This document shows positions 1-6,917 of a stretch of 12,463 bases of DNA, piece by piece (positions within the stretch are counted from its first letter, which is position 1; each line of letters begins with the position of its first letter). Below the pieces are notes generated by a model that saw only the letters and a list, made by a program, of their open reading frames with translations, did no database searches and was not told the DNA's origin. The translations under genes were made by a program, and so were the position numbers. This stretch comes from Methylococcales bacterium (GTDB lineage Bacteria; Pseudomonadota; Gammaproteobacteria; Methylococcales; Methylomonadaceae): positions 1 through 12,463 of the forward strand of contig JAGLEW010000183.1 in the NCBI GenBank assembly GCA_023144875.1. Direction: 5' to 3'.

Positions 1-38
1 TCAATAATCGTTTTTTTCTGTTCAACAGTAATTGACAT
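1..38 (-). CDS. rpsO: Ribosomal protein S15, N-terminal fragment (runs off the window)
   Basis: Only the first 12 codons lie in the window. They read MSITVEQKKTII, followed by a partial codon GA-. This resembles the start of bacterial S15 proteins, which typically begin MSLT/S followed by a short helix with an EQK/TIV-like pattern. The ATG (complement of 36-38) has a good Shine-Dalgarno sequence, GAGGT, six bases upstream, the strongest in the window, as expected for a highly expressed ribosomal gene. S15 binds 16S rRNA in the small-subunit platform and in E. coli represses its own mRNA. The gene upstream on this strand is a permease, not the truB seen in many gammaproteobacteria. The call rests on 12 residues, so another short-leader protein remains possible. 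Confidence 0.6.
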   Translation of the reverse strand, partial: MSITVEQKKTII

Positions 39-177
39 TTTATGACCTCAAAAGAGCGGGTTTACTAAATTACAAAGGAGCGAGTAATCTAAAAAAATTC
101 CCTATCAATAGTACGCCTTTTTTATCATTACTACCACCCATCTTTAGTGGCTCAAAAAATATTACGAAATCATGTTT
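39..177 (-). other. Leader region between the TauE-like gene and rpsO
   Basis: This 139-bp gap lies upstream of the putative rpsO. It holds the GAGGT ribosome-binding site at about 45-49. A weak CCAC/GTGG pairing lies near 130-150, but no U-tract follows it directly, so it is not a convincing terminator. I could not pick a promoter with both hexamers near consensus. Because E. coli S15 represses its own mRNA through a leader pseudoknot, an autoregulatory fold could sit here, but I did not demonstrate one. Confidence 0.3.
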
Positions 178-972
178 TTAAAAAATATTAAGGCTGTAAA
201 AATCAAACCCAATTGAGAGAAAGGGTTGATATAATCGCCACAAACCCAGCGCGCTGACGACCACTAAACCACCGCCCACCCAGCGTTTAAAAACACGGTC
301 ATTTTGGATAATTTTGTGATGTGCTTTTAAGCCAATAATATGACCAATAGCGGCAACGGGGATTAAATACAGCGCTTCAAAAAAATGTAAATTAACTGAT
401 AGGACGGCGAAGGTTGTCATTTTAATGCTTACTAATGTAAACCACAGCACAAACAAGGTATCGCGGAGTTGTTCACGGTGTACATTTCGCATAAACACCG
501 CCACCATTAAGGGCGCACCTGTGAGTGTCATCCCTGCAACATAACCACCGAGAATCAGCAAGAGTTTATCGGCCCACGCTTGTTTGCTTTTAATCGCCCG
601 ATTGAACAACCAAACCATGCCGTAAAAAAAGGTTACGCTATAGATGAAAAGATTTAGCCATAACGCGGGAAGATTTACCAGCCCGAAAACCCCAATTAAG
701 GCAGGTGGAATGATAAACCATAATGCATAACGTAAATATTTCCAGTCAACGTGTCCTAAACGGCGGCTTAAGGTAATTCCTGAAAAAAATAATAAATGAG
801 TTCCAATAATAGGGAGCCATATTAATAAATCGGGTCTAACAAATAACATGAGCGGCAAACCTAATGCCGCCCCTCCAAAACCTAAGCCTGTTCGCACAAA
901 ACCTGTCCATATAAAAAAAGCCGCAATAGTCAGGGTTTCGTTTAGGGTTAAATCCAGAATTAAAGGAGTCAT
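178..972 (-). CDS. TauE/SafE-family membrane permease (putative sulfite/organosulfonate-type exporter)
   Basis: This is a 264-residue, very hydrophobic protein with about seven or eight predicted membrane segments and a short intracellular loop rich in charge near residues 122-136. The two-fold repeat typical of TauE/SafE (formerly DUF81) is visible: a glycine-rich motif at 29-40 (GLGFGGAALGLP) and its counterpart at 142-158 (GGYVAG...GAPLMVA). Length matches the family (about 250-270 residues). Family members are linked to export of sulfite, sulfoacetate or related anions, but most are uncharacterised, so the substrate here is unknown. The ATG at 970-972 has no Shine-Dalgarno sequence. Instead the mRNA has a CCTCC just upstream, and a 9-bp hairpin lies about 20 bases further up. 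The gene sits 62 bp downstream of glmS on the same strand, so read-through from glmS is possible. I see no sulfur-metabolism neighbours that would define a substrate. Confidence 0.85.
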   Translation of the reverse strand: MTPLILDLTLNETLTIAAFFIWTGFVRTGLGFGGAALGLPLMLFVRPDLLIWLPIIGTHLLFFSGITLSRRLGHVDWKYLRYALWFIIPPALIGVFGLVNLPALWLNLFIYSVTFFYGMVWLFNRAIKSKQAWADKLLLILGGYVAGMTLTGAPLMVAVFMRNVHREQLRDTLFVLWFTLVSIKMTTFAVLSVNLHFFEALYLIPVAAIGHIIGLKAHHKIIQNDRVFKRWVGGGLVVVSALGLWRLYQPFLSIGFDFYSLNIF

Positions 973-994
973 AGAAAGTGGAGGTTGGGTGGTT

Positions 995-1019
995 TAGCCC
1001 ATGAACAGAACATGGGCTA
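995..1019 (-). repeat. Perfect 9-bp inverted repeat between glmS and the TauE-like gene
   Basis: TAGCCCATG (995-1003) and CATGGGCTA (1011-1019) form a 9-bp perfect stem around a 7-base loop. It lies 15 bases past the glmS stop codon in the direction of transcription and 22 bases before the start of the next gene. No U-tract follows on either strand, so it is not a classical intrinsic terminator. It could stabilise the 3' end of the glmS message, attenuate read-through, or be a protein-binding or dispersed intergenic repeat. Confidence 0.6.
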
Positions 1020-1034
1020 TATTTGAGCTGACGT

Positions 1035-2867
1035 TTATTCGACGGTAACCGATTTGGCTAAATTTCGAGGTTGATCGACATCAGTGCCTTTTAGAACGGC
1101 CACATGGTAGGACAATAGTTGTAATGGAATGGTGTAAATAATGGGTGATATTTCATTAGCCGTAATGCTAGGAATGTTAATAATTTGGGTGTTTTCATCC
1201 TCAGAGGCTTTGAGACTTTCATCCATAAAGACGATTAATTGTCCGCCTCGGGCGCTTACTTCTTGCATATTAGATTTTAATTTTTCTAATAAACTGTTAT
1301 TAGGCTCGATAATAATAACGGGCATGTCATTATCAATTAAGGCTAAAGGCCCGTGTTTAAGTTCGCCCGCAGGATAGGCTTCGGCATGAATATAGGAAAT
1401 TTCTTTTAGTTTTAACGCGCCTTCCATTGCAATTGGGTAATGCGTTCCACGACCTAAAAATAGAGCGTGTTGTTTTTCGGTGAATTGCTCGGAGAGGTCT
1501 TTAATCGGTTGGTCGAGTTTTAAGACCCGTTCTATTTTTTCTGGCAAGCTGAATAAGGCGGTCGTGATTTTTTCTTCTTGTCGTTCGCTTAATTCAAAAC
1601 GTCTACCAATCGCCATGACCAACATTAATAGCGCCACTAATTGGGTTGTAAATGCTTTAGTGGAAGCAACACCAATTTCTGCCCCCGCCTTTGTTAAAAA
1701 GGAAAGATCTGACTCACGGGTCAATGAACTTTCAGCAACATTGCAAATTGTTAACGAATATTTAGCGCCTAGTTTTTGTGCTTCTTTGAGAGCGGCAAGT
1801 GTATCGGCGGTTTCACCTGATTGTGAAATGGTAATAATCAGGGTGTTTTCAGCAATAACGGGCGATCGGTATCGAAATTCACTGGCAATATCAATGTTAC
1901 AGGGGACTTTTGCCAATTTTTCAAACCAATAGCGGGCGACTAATCCTGCGTGATAACTGGTACCACAGGCAATGATTTGAATCGCTTTAATGTTATCAAA
2001 AATTTCAGCCGCTTGATGACCAAAAGCACTGTCTTGTAAGACATTGGTCAAAAAGTTACCTTCCAATGTTTCTCTGACTGCTTGAGGTTGCTGATAAATT
2101 TCTTTAAGCATGTAGTGACGATATTCACCTTTGTCACTTGATTGAGCGCTTAATTGGCTTTCTTTGATTTCCCGCTCAACGATGTTTTCATTGGCATCGT
2201 AAATAACTAATGAGTCAATTTTAATTTCCGCAATATCGCCTTCTTCTAAAAAGATAAAACGACGGGTGACGGGTAATAAAGCGGCAACATCTGAGGCAAT
2301 AAAATATTCTTCAATTCCCACGCCAATGACTAAGGGGCTGCCTTGGCGACAGGCAATGAGGGTATCGGGTTCATTATTATGGACAACGCCTAACGCATAA
2401 GCCCCTTGTAAAAAAGGTAAGCTTTTTTTAACTGCGTCTAATAAGTTGTCACTGTCCGAAAGTTGTTCATGAATTTGATGAACAATAACTTCGGTATCGG
2501 TTTCAGAGTTAAATTGGTAACCTTTTTTTTCTTGCTCATTTTTTAACTTTTGATGATTTTCAATAATACCGTTATGAACAATGGCAACACTGTTATTGCT
2601 GATGTGAGGATGGGCATTTTCAGTGCTTGGTTTACCGTGAGTTGCCCAGCGTGTGTGAGCAATTCCTACATTTCCTCGGATGGGGTATTCTTTAATTAAG
2701 GCTTGAAGGCCTATGACTTTTCCTACTTCACGGTGTCTGTGTACCGTATTTTTATCAATGACTGCAAGCCCCGCAGAATCATAGCCGCGATATTCAAGTC
2801 GTTTTAGTCCTTCAATTAAAATTGGCACAACATTACGTTGCGCTATTCCACCTACAATTCCACACAT
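1035..2867 (-). CDS. glmS: Glutamine--fructose-6-phosphate aminotransferase (isomerizing), glucosamine-6-phosphate synthase
   Basis: GlmS makes glucosamine-6-phosphate from fructose-6-phosphate and glutamine, the first committed step to UDP-GlcNAc for peptidoglycan and lipopolysaccharide, in the cytoplasm. At 610 residues it matches E. coli GlmS (609). The N-terminal glutaminase domain (about 2-220) starts MCGIVGG, where Cys2 becomes the N-terminal nucleophile. It carries HTRWATHGKPS (71-81) and HNGIIEN (98-104). Two SIS isomerase domains follow: the first with ACGTSYHAG and SQSGETADT, the second with the GRGTHYPIAMEGALKLKE block and AYPAGELKHGP. The C-terminus ends DQPRNLAKSVTVE, the conserved tail. 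The ATG has a moderate AGGT Shine-Dalgarno sequence. Upstream lies anmK, 142 bp away on the same strand. GlmS and AnmK supply the same amino-sugar pool from de novo and recycled sources. No glmS ribozyme is evident, as expected outside Firmicutes. Confidence 0.98.
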   Translation of the reverse strand: MCGIVGGIAQRNVVPILIEGLKRLEYRGYDSAGLAVIDKNTVHRHREVGKVIGLQALIKEYPIRGNVGIAHTRWATHGKPSTENAHPHISNNSVAIVHNGIIENHQKLKNEQEKKGYQFNSETDTEVIVHQIHEQLSDSDNLLDAVKKSLPFLQGAYALGVVHNNEPDTLIACRQGSPLVIGVGIEEYFIASDVAALLPVTRRFIFLEEGDIAEIKIDSLVIYDANENIVEREIKESQLSAQSSDKGEYRHYMLKEIYQQPQAVRETLEGNFLTNVLQDSAFGHQAAEIFDNIKAIQIIACGTSYHAGLVARYWFEKLAKVPCNIDIASEFRYRSPVIAENTLIITISQSGETADTLAALKEAQKLGAKYSLTICNVAESSLTRESDLSFLTKAGAEIGVASTKAFTTQLVALLMLVMAIGRRFELSERQEEKITTALFSLPEKIERVLKLDQPIKDLSEQFTEKQHALFLGRGTHYPIAMEGALKLKEISYIHAEAYPAGELKHGPLALIDNDMPVIIIEPNNSLLEKLKSNMQEVSARGGQLIVFMDESLKASEDENTQIINIPSITANEISPIIYTIPLQLLSYHVAVLKGTDVDQPRNLAKSVTVE

Positions 2868-2907
2868 TTTAATACCTAAAGACGTTATTTTTGTTAAAAA
2901 AAGATTC

Positions 2908-2936
2908 TAAATAAATTATGAAAGCTATTTTATCAA
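2908..2936 (-). promoter_or_regulatory. Candidate sigma-70 promoter for glmS
   Basis: On the minus strand, TTGATA (complement of 2931-2936, five of six to the -35 consensus) is followed after 17 bases by TATTTA (complement of 2908-2913, three of six to the -10). It sits about 40 bases upstream of the glmS ATG inside the 142-bp gap after anmK. The very AT-rich setting makes chance matches likely. Its main support is position and the good -35. Confidence 0.3.
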
Positions 2937-3009
2937 CTAATACTAGATGTTATATGAAATTGTTATTATAGTTTGGACTAATTCACAGAATAGCGTTTTA
3001 AGGGTGGGT

Positions 3010-4125
3010 TTAATAGGAAGGTTTAGGATTGGTTTTAGGATAAATACCACCTAAAATAACTGCTCTATTTGCGCCTGTAACGTCTGGAAGGTTTCCCGTG
3101 TTGTGATTAATCGTTTGCTTTGCCAGCCATGCAAAAGCGATGGCTTCAACATGATCTGGGTGAATTCCCACGGTTTTGGTTGAATTAACCTGATAGCCAA
3201 AGCCTGTTAATAAGCTGAGTAAATAATGATTATGCACACCGCCACCGCAGATTAATAATTCATCAATATCTTGCCGTGTATTTTGAATGGCATCGGCAAT
3301 ACTTTCGGCGGTAAGTTGGCAAAGCGTTGCTTGTATATCATTGGCGTTACAATCTGAAAAGTCCGTTAAATGATTTTCTAACCATTGCGTTGAAAAATAT
3401 TCTTTACCTGTGCTTTTAGGCGCAGGCAGTTGAAAATAATCGGCTTGTTTGAATAGTTGCAGTAATTTAGGAATCACTGCGCCTGATTTTGCCCAATTTC
3501 CATGATCGTCATAGGCTTTATTTAAGTGTTTTTGACACCAATAATCCATCAAGGTATTACCAACACCTGTATCAAAAGCGATTAATTGTTGATTGGACTT
3601 TAACGTAATATTTGCAATACCACCAATATTGACCACGCAACTACTTTGGTTTAATGAAGTAAACACGGCTTGATGAAAGGCGGGGGCAAGTGGTGCGCCT
3701 TGTCCATTTGCCGCTATATCTCGGCGACGAAAATCGGCAACGGTTGTGATATTAGTTTTTTCAACAATAATATTAGGGTCGCCAATTTGCAGGGAAAAAG
3801 GGCGTGAGTTATTAGGCTCATGAAACAGAGTTTGCCCATGACTGCCAATGGCAATAATTTCAGAAGCGGCAATGCCTGATTTTTTGAGAAGTTGATTGAC
3901 CGCATCGGCAAACACATGCCCTAATTGACAATCAAGTGCGCCATAATCTTTTAATAATAGGGCGTGATGTGAGCTTAATTGCTTGATTTTTTCTTTCAGC
4001 GCGTTTGGGAAAGCGGTACATTCAAAAGCGATAAGTTTGGGTTTTGAATGGCTAAAATCAATAAGACCAGCGTCAATACCATCAACGCTGGTCCCAGACA
4101 TTAAACCAATATAAAGTTCTGCCAT
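3010..4125 (-). CDS. anmK: Anhydro-N-acetylmuramic acid kinase
   Basis: AnmK opens the 1,6-anhydro bond of anhydro-MurNAc recovered from murein turnover and phosphorylates it to MurNAc-6-phosphate, in the cytoplasm with ATP. The 371-residue length is standard. The family's opening motif MSGTSVDGID is at 9-18, SHGQT at 95-99, and the GDP...ADFRRRDIAANGQGAPLAP block at about 115-148. NIGGIANIT (166-174) and FDTGVGN (184-190) are ATPase-fold motifs; Asp185 in the latter corresponds to the catalytic base described for the Pseudomonas enzyme. A CGGGVHN glycine-rich stretch follows in the C-terminal half. The ATG lies only six bases after the stop codon of the M23 peptidase gene and has no Shine-Dalgarno sequence, suggesting translational coupling. 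Pairing with an endopeptidase fits a wall turnover and recycling unit. murQ and nagA, needed to complete the route to GlcN-6-phosphate, are not in the window. Confidence 0.97.
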   Translation of the reverse strand: MAELYIGLMSGTSVDGIDAGLIDFSHSKPKLIAFECTAFPNALKEKIKQLSSHHALLLKDYGALDCQLGHVFADAVNQLLKKSGIAASEIIAIGSHGQTLFHEPNNSRPFSLQIGDPNIIVEKTNITTVADFRRRDIAANGQGAPLAPAFHQAVFTSLNQSSCVVNIGGIANITLKSNQQLIAFDTGVGNTLMDYWCQKHLNKAYDDHGNWAKSGAVIPKLLQLFKQADYFQLPAPKSTGKEYFSTQWLENHLTDFSDCNANDIQATLCQLTAESIADAIQNTRQDIDELLICGGGVHNHYLLSLLTGFGYQVNSTKTVGIHPDHVEAIAFAWLAKQTINHNTGNLPDVTGANRAVILGGIYPKTNPKPSY

Positions 4126-4131
4126 TAAAAT

Positions 4132-5505
4132 TTAAAGTTTGTCCGCTTTTTTAGCAAAAAACTTATCAACATTGATGATAGCTGTTTCTGAATTTGCTTG
4201 ATTGAGTCGATTAATATACGGTCGTGCTTTTTGTTGAAAACGTGCTAATAAACCTTTGTTTTCTTGAATTTCTGTTTGCGGTAATTCAACCGTCATTGGG
4301 TTTTTGTGAACGCCATTAACTAAAAACTCATAATGTAAGTGGGGGCCTGTTGCCGCGCCTGATTGCCCAACATATCCCAGTGTTTTTCCTTGTTTAATCG
4401 TATCACCGAGTTTGTACTGATTATTAAAGCGTGAAAGATGGGCATATAGGGATTTATACTGTTCGTCATGTTCAATAATAACCACTCGACCATAGCCACT
4501 TTGTCGACCTCTGAAAATTATTTTTCCCCCACCTGTTGCTTGAATCGGGGTGCCATTTCTTGCGGCATAATCAACCCCTTTATGGGCACGGATTCGGTGA
4601 GAAATTGGGTGTCTTCGGTGAAGATTAAAACCTGAACTTACCCGTGCAAACTTAATCGGGTTTCGTAAAAAAGGTTTACGGGTTTCACGAACAACATTTT
4701 TACCTTGCGGTGAATAATAAGTAACCTCTCCTTCGCTGTTTTGGTAGCGAATGGCTGAATAGGATTTATCCCCAATTATAAACTCAGCGGCAAGGATGTT
4801 GCCTGTTTTTAAACGTCGCCCTTCAACCAACGTTTCTTCATAAATGACGGTAAATTTATCCCCTGCACTAAGGTCTTTACTAAAATCAATATCCCATGCA
4901 AAAATTTTATCAGTTAATTGGTCTATTATTTCAGCGGATAAGCCTGCTTTTTTACCATCAACAGTCAGGCTGGTTTCAATCGTGCCTTGCGTTAAAATTT
5001 CTTGTACATCTAACGATCGACTTTCAATATGAATATCAAATTGTTTGTTGTTTCGAGTGGCGACTAAGGTGTTGACATCATCCGCATCGTAAATCAACGT
5101 TTTTAGTTGATAATCTTGGTCAAGCTCAAGGGTTAATGTGGTATGAGGTTTTAATTGCTTAAATCGGGCGCCAATTTTATTGGTTCTAGTAATTTGTCGA
5201 AAGGTTTTTTTATCAATATCATAGAGAGATAAAATAGAAGCGAATGATTCATCTTCTTGAATCGTATGATGAATTATCTGAGGTTTTAGGGGCGCTTCTA
5301 AATTGGCGAGTTGTTCTAATTGAATAGCTTGTTCTATAAAGCCTGAAGTTGTGTCGTAGATTGATGGGATCGCTGCGATTGTGGTTGCCAAACTTTCCAT
5401 TTTAGCCTGTTTCTCATTCTGTGGCGTAATCAACGCATAACTAGCGCTGGCTGCGATGGCGGAAGTGATTCCTAAAAATAAGGATTGATACAGTCTATTT
5501 TTCAC
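4132..5505 (-). CDS. mepM: M23-family murein DD-endopeptidase, MepM-like
   Basis: This is a periplasmic, probably inner-membrane-anchored zinc peptidase expected to cut peptidoglycan cross-links so new strands can be inserted. Residues 8-26 form one hydrophobic segment after a basic start. Residues about 78-127 resemble the LysM/OapA-type wall-binding module of E. coli MepM. The C-terminal LytM/M23 domain (about 288-405) is intact: His308 and Asp312 (HKGVD), His356 (YAHLS), and His389 with His391 (PHLHYEF) supply the zinc and catalytic positions. Length (457) is close to E. coli MepM (440), with a roughly 50-residue tail beyond the peptidase domain. The start is GTG: a stop codon lies in frame a short way upstream, and the next ATG (codon 36) would remove the membrane segment. 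No Shine-Dalgarno sequence is seen. The first gene of the minus-strand group, it is divergent from tyrS and followed at once by anmK. Confidence 0.92.
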   Translation of the reverse strand: MKNRLYQSLFLGITSAIAASASYALITPQNEKQAKMESLATTIAAIPSIYDTTSGFIEQAIQLEQLANLEAPLKPQIIHHTIQEDESFASILSLYDIDKKTFRQITRTNKIGARFKQLKPHTTLTLELDQDYQLKTLIYDADDVNTLVATRNNKQFDIHIESRSLDVQEILTQGTIETSLTVDGKKAGLSAEIIDQLTDKIFAWDIDFSKDLSAGDKFTVIYEETLVEGRRLKTGNILAAEFIIGDKSYSAIRYQNSEGEVTYYSPQGKNVVRETRKPFLRNPIKFARVSSGFNLHRRHPISHRIRAHKGVDYAARNGTPIQATGGGKIIFRGRQSGYGRVVIIEHDEQYKSLYAHLSRFNNQYKLGDTIKQGKTLGYVGQSGAATGPHLHYEFLVNGVHKNPMTVELPQTEIQENKGLLARFQQKARPYINRLNQANSETAIINVDKFFAKKADKL

Positions 5506-5576
5506 GAGTCTATTGTTGAGTAGTTAAAAATATGAGGTAGGACAAAAAACTAAAATAAAGTCCCGACCTTTATCTA

Positions 5577-5607
5577 ATTATAGTCTAACGGCTCCTCATT
5601 TTTCCAA
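5577..5607 (-). promoter_or_regulatory. Candidate sigma-70 promoter for mepM-anmK
   Basis: On the minus strand, TTGGAA (complement of 5602-5607) is followed after 19 bases by a perfect TATAAT (complement of 5577-5582). Predicted transcription would start near 5570, giving a leader of about 65 bases before the GTG. The spacer is longer than the ideal 17. The -35 overlaps the weak -35 of the opposing tyrS promoter. Confidence 0.4.
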
Positions 5608-5633
5608 CAATCAAGCCTAACTCGCTCTATAAT
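5604..5633 (+). promoter_or_regulatory. Candidate sigma-70 promoter for tyrS
   Basis: A perfect TATAAT lies at 5628-5633, 35 bases before the tyrS ATG, predicting a start near 5640 and a short leader of about 28 bases. The best -35 is CCAACA (5604-5609) at 18-base spacing, three of six to consensus. No T-box-like leader is present, and the leader is too short to hold one. Confidence 0.45.
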
Positions 5634-5668
5634 GCCAGCATTTATTATTCATTATCGGAAAAAAAAAT

Positions 5669-6865
5669 ATGCCAGAAAATATGTTAGAAACCTTAACCAG
5701 AGGGGCAGAAGATGTTTTAGTGGAAGCAGAATTGATTAAAAAATTAGCGCTTGATCGACCTTTACGAATTAAGGCAGGTTTTGACCCAACAGCGCCTGAT
5801 TTACATTTAGGCCACACAGTACTTATCAACAAGTTACGACAATTTCAAGAATGTGGTCATACAATTCTGTTTTTAATTGGTGATTTTACGGGGATGATTG
5901 GGGATCCGACAGGCAAAAATATTACGCGTAAAGCGTTGACTCGTGAAGAAGTCTTAGAAAATGCGAAAAGTTATCAAAATCAGGTGTTTAAAATTTTAGA
6001 CCCTGAAAAAACCGAGGTGATGTTTAATTCAACGTGGATGAATGAAATGCCTTCCGCAGATTTAATTCAACTGGCATCAAAGCACACTGTTGCCAGAATG
6101 CTGGAGCGAGATGATTTTAGTAAACGTTTTAAAAGTGGGCAGCCGATTAGTATTCATGAGTTTTTATACCCTTTAATACAAGGCTATGATTCGGTTGCCA
6201 TGCGAGCGGATGTGGAATTAGGCGGTACCGATCAAAAATTTAATTTATTAGTTGGGCGACAATTACAAAGCATTTATGGACAAACCCCACAAGTCGTAAT
6301 GACCATGCCCATTTTAGAAGGCTTGGATGGTGTGCAAAAAATGTCCAAGTCTTTGAATAATTATATTGGTGTTTTTGAGTCCGCCGATGAGATGTTTGGT
6401 AAAATCATGTCTATTTCTGATAAATTAATGTGGCGTTATTTTGAATTGTTAAGTTTTCGACCCATGACTGAAATTAATCAATGGCAACAGGCTTGTAAAC
6501 AAGGCGATAACCCTCGAACCTATAAAGTGTTATTAGCGCAAGAAATTATCACTCGTTTTCACGATAAAATGGCGGCAACGAAAGCGCTGGAAAATTTTGA
6601 AGCTCGTTTTCAACGCGGCGCCATTCCAGATGAGATGCCTGAAATTGAGCTTAAAATAGGGATAGATGGCCTAGCAATCGCCTCACTGTTAAAAGCATCA
6701 GGGCTGGTAACCAGTACGTCAGATGGTATGCGGATGATTAAACAAGGGGCGGTAAAAATTAATGGCGAAAAAATTTCAGACTCGAAACTTAAATTAACTA
6801 ATGAATGTCAACACGTTTATCAAGTGGGAAAACGTAAATTTGCACGGGTTACCCTCGTCAAATAA
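5669..6865 (+). CDS. tyrS: Tyrosyl-tRNA synthetase (TyrZ-like)
   Basis: This class I aminoacyl-tRNA synthetase charges tRNA-Tyr in the cytoplasm. The Rossmann catalytic domain shows the HIGH-type motif HLGH (46-49) preceded by the KAGFDPTAPD block (35-44), the GDFTGMIGDPTGK segment (71-83), the tyrosine-recognising GYDS and DVELGGTDQKFNLL stretch (172-194), and KMSKS (224-228). A C-terminal S4-type RNA-binding domain covers about 335-397. The 398-residue length and the GFDPTAPDLHLGH signature resemble the TyrZ-type enzymes of Pseudomonas and relatives rather than the shorter-spaced E. coli TyrS. The ATG at 5669 has only a weak GGA upstream; a second ATG four codons in is possible but family starts favour the first. 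Divergent from mepM; gspD follows 52 bp downstream with no visible terminator between. Confidence 0.98.
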   Translation: MPENMLETLTRGAEDVLVEAELIKKLALDRPLRIKAGFDPTAPDLHLGHTVLINKLRQFQECGHTILFLIGDFTGMIGDPTGKNITRKALTREEVLENAKSYQNQVFKILDPEKTEVMFNSTWMNEMPSADLIQLASKHTVARMLERDDFSKRFKSGQPISIHEFLYPLIQGYDSVAMRADVELGGTDQKFNLLVGRQLQSIYGQTPQVVMTMPILEGLDGVQKMSKSLNNYIGVFESADEMFGKIMSISDKLMWRYFELLSFRPMTEINQWQQACKQGDNPRTYKVLLAQEIITRFHDKMAATKALENFEARFQRGAIPDEMPEIELKIGIDGLAIASLLKASGLVTSTSDGMRMIKQGAVKINGEKISDSKLKLTNECQHVYQVGKRKFARVTLVK

Positions 6866-6917
6866 TCGGTCGTATTTTTTCTTCTGCTAAAACCTAATCT
6901 CTCCTAATTTAATAATA

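Noticed and set aside
154..190. 11-bp direct repeat (AAAAAATATTA at 154-164 and 180-190)
   Set aside because: It is a short A/T-only repeat at the end of the permease gene in an AT-rich genome; no sign of an attachment site or mobile element.
1141..1932. Two plus-strand open frames (1141-1377 and 1480-1932) opposite glmS
   Set aside because: They lie wholly within the intact glmS coding region, their products resemble no family, and no ribosome-binding site precedes them. They are antisense shadows.
2868..3009. glmS ribozyme in the glmS leader
   Set aside because: The leader is AT-rich and short, with no evident ribozyme core, and the element is known from Firmicutes and relatives rather than gammaproteobacteria.
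5506..5668. T-box leader controlling tyrS
   Set aside because: The predicted leader after the TATAAT is only about 28 bases, far too short, and no terminator/antiterminator structure is visible.
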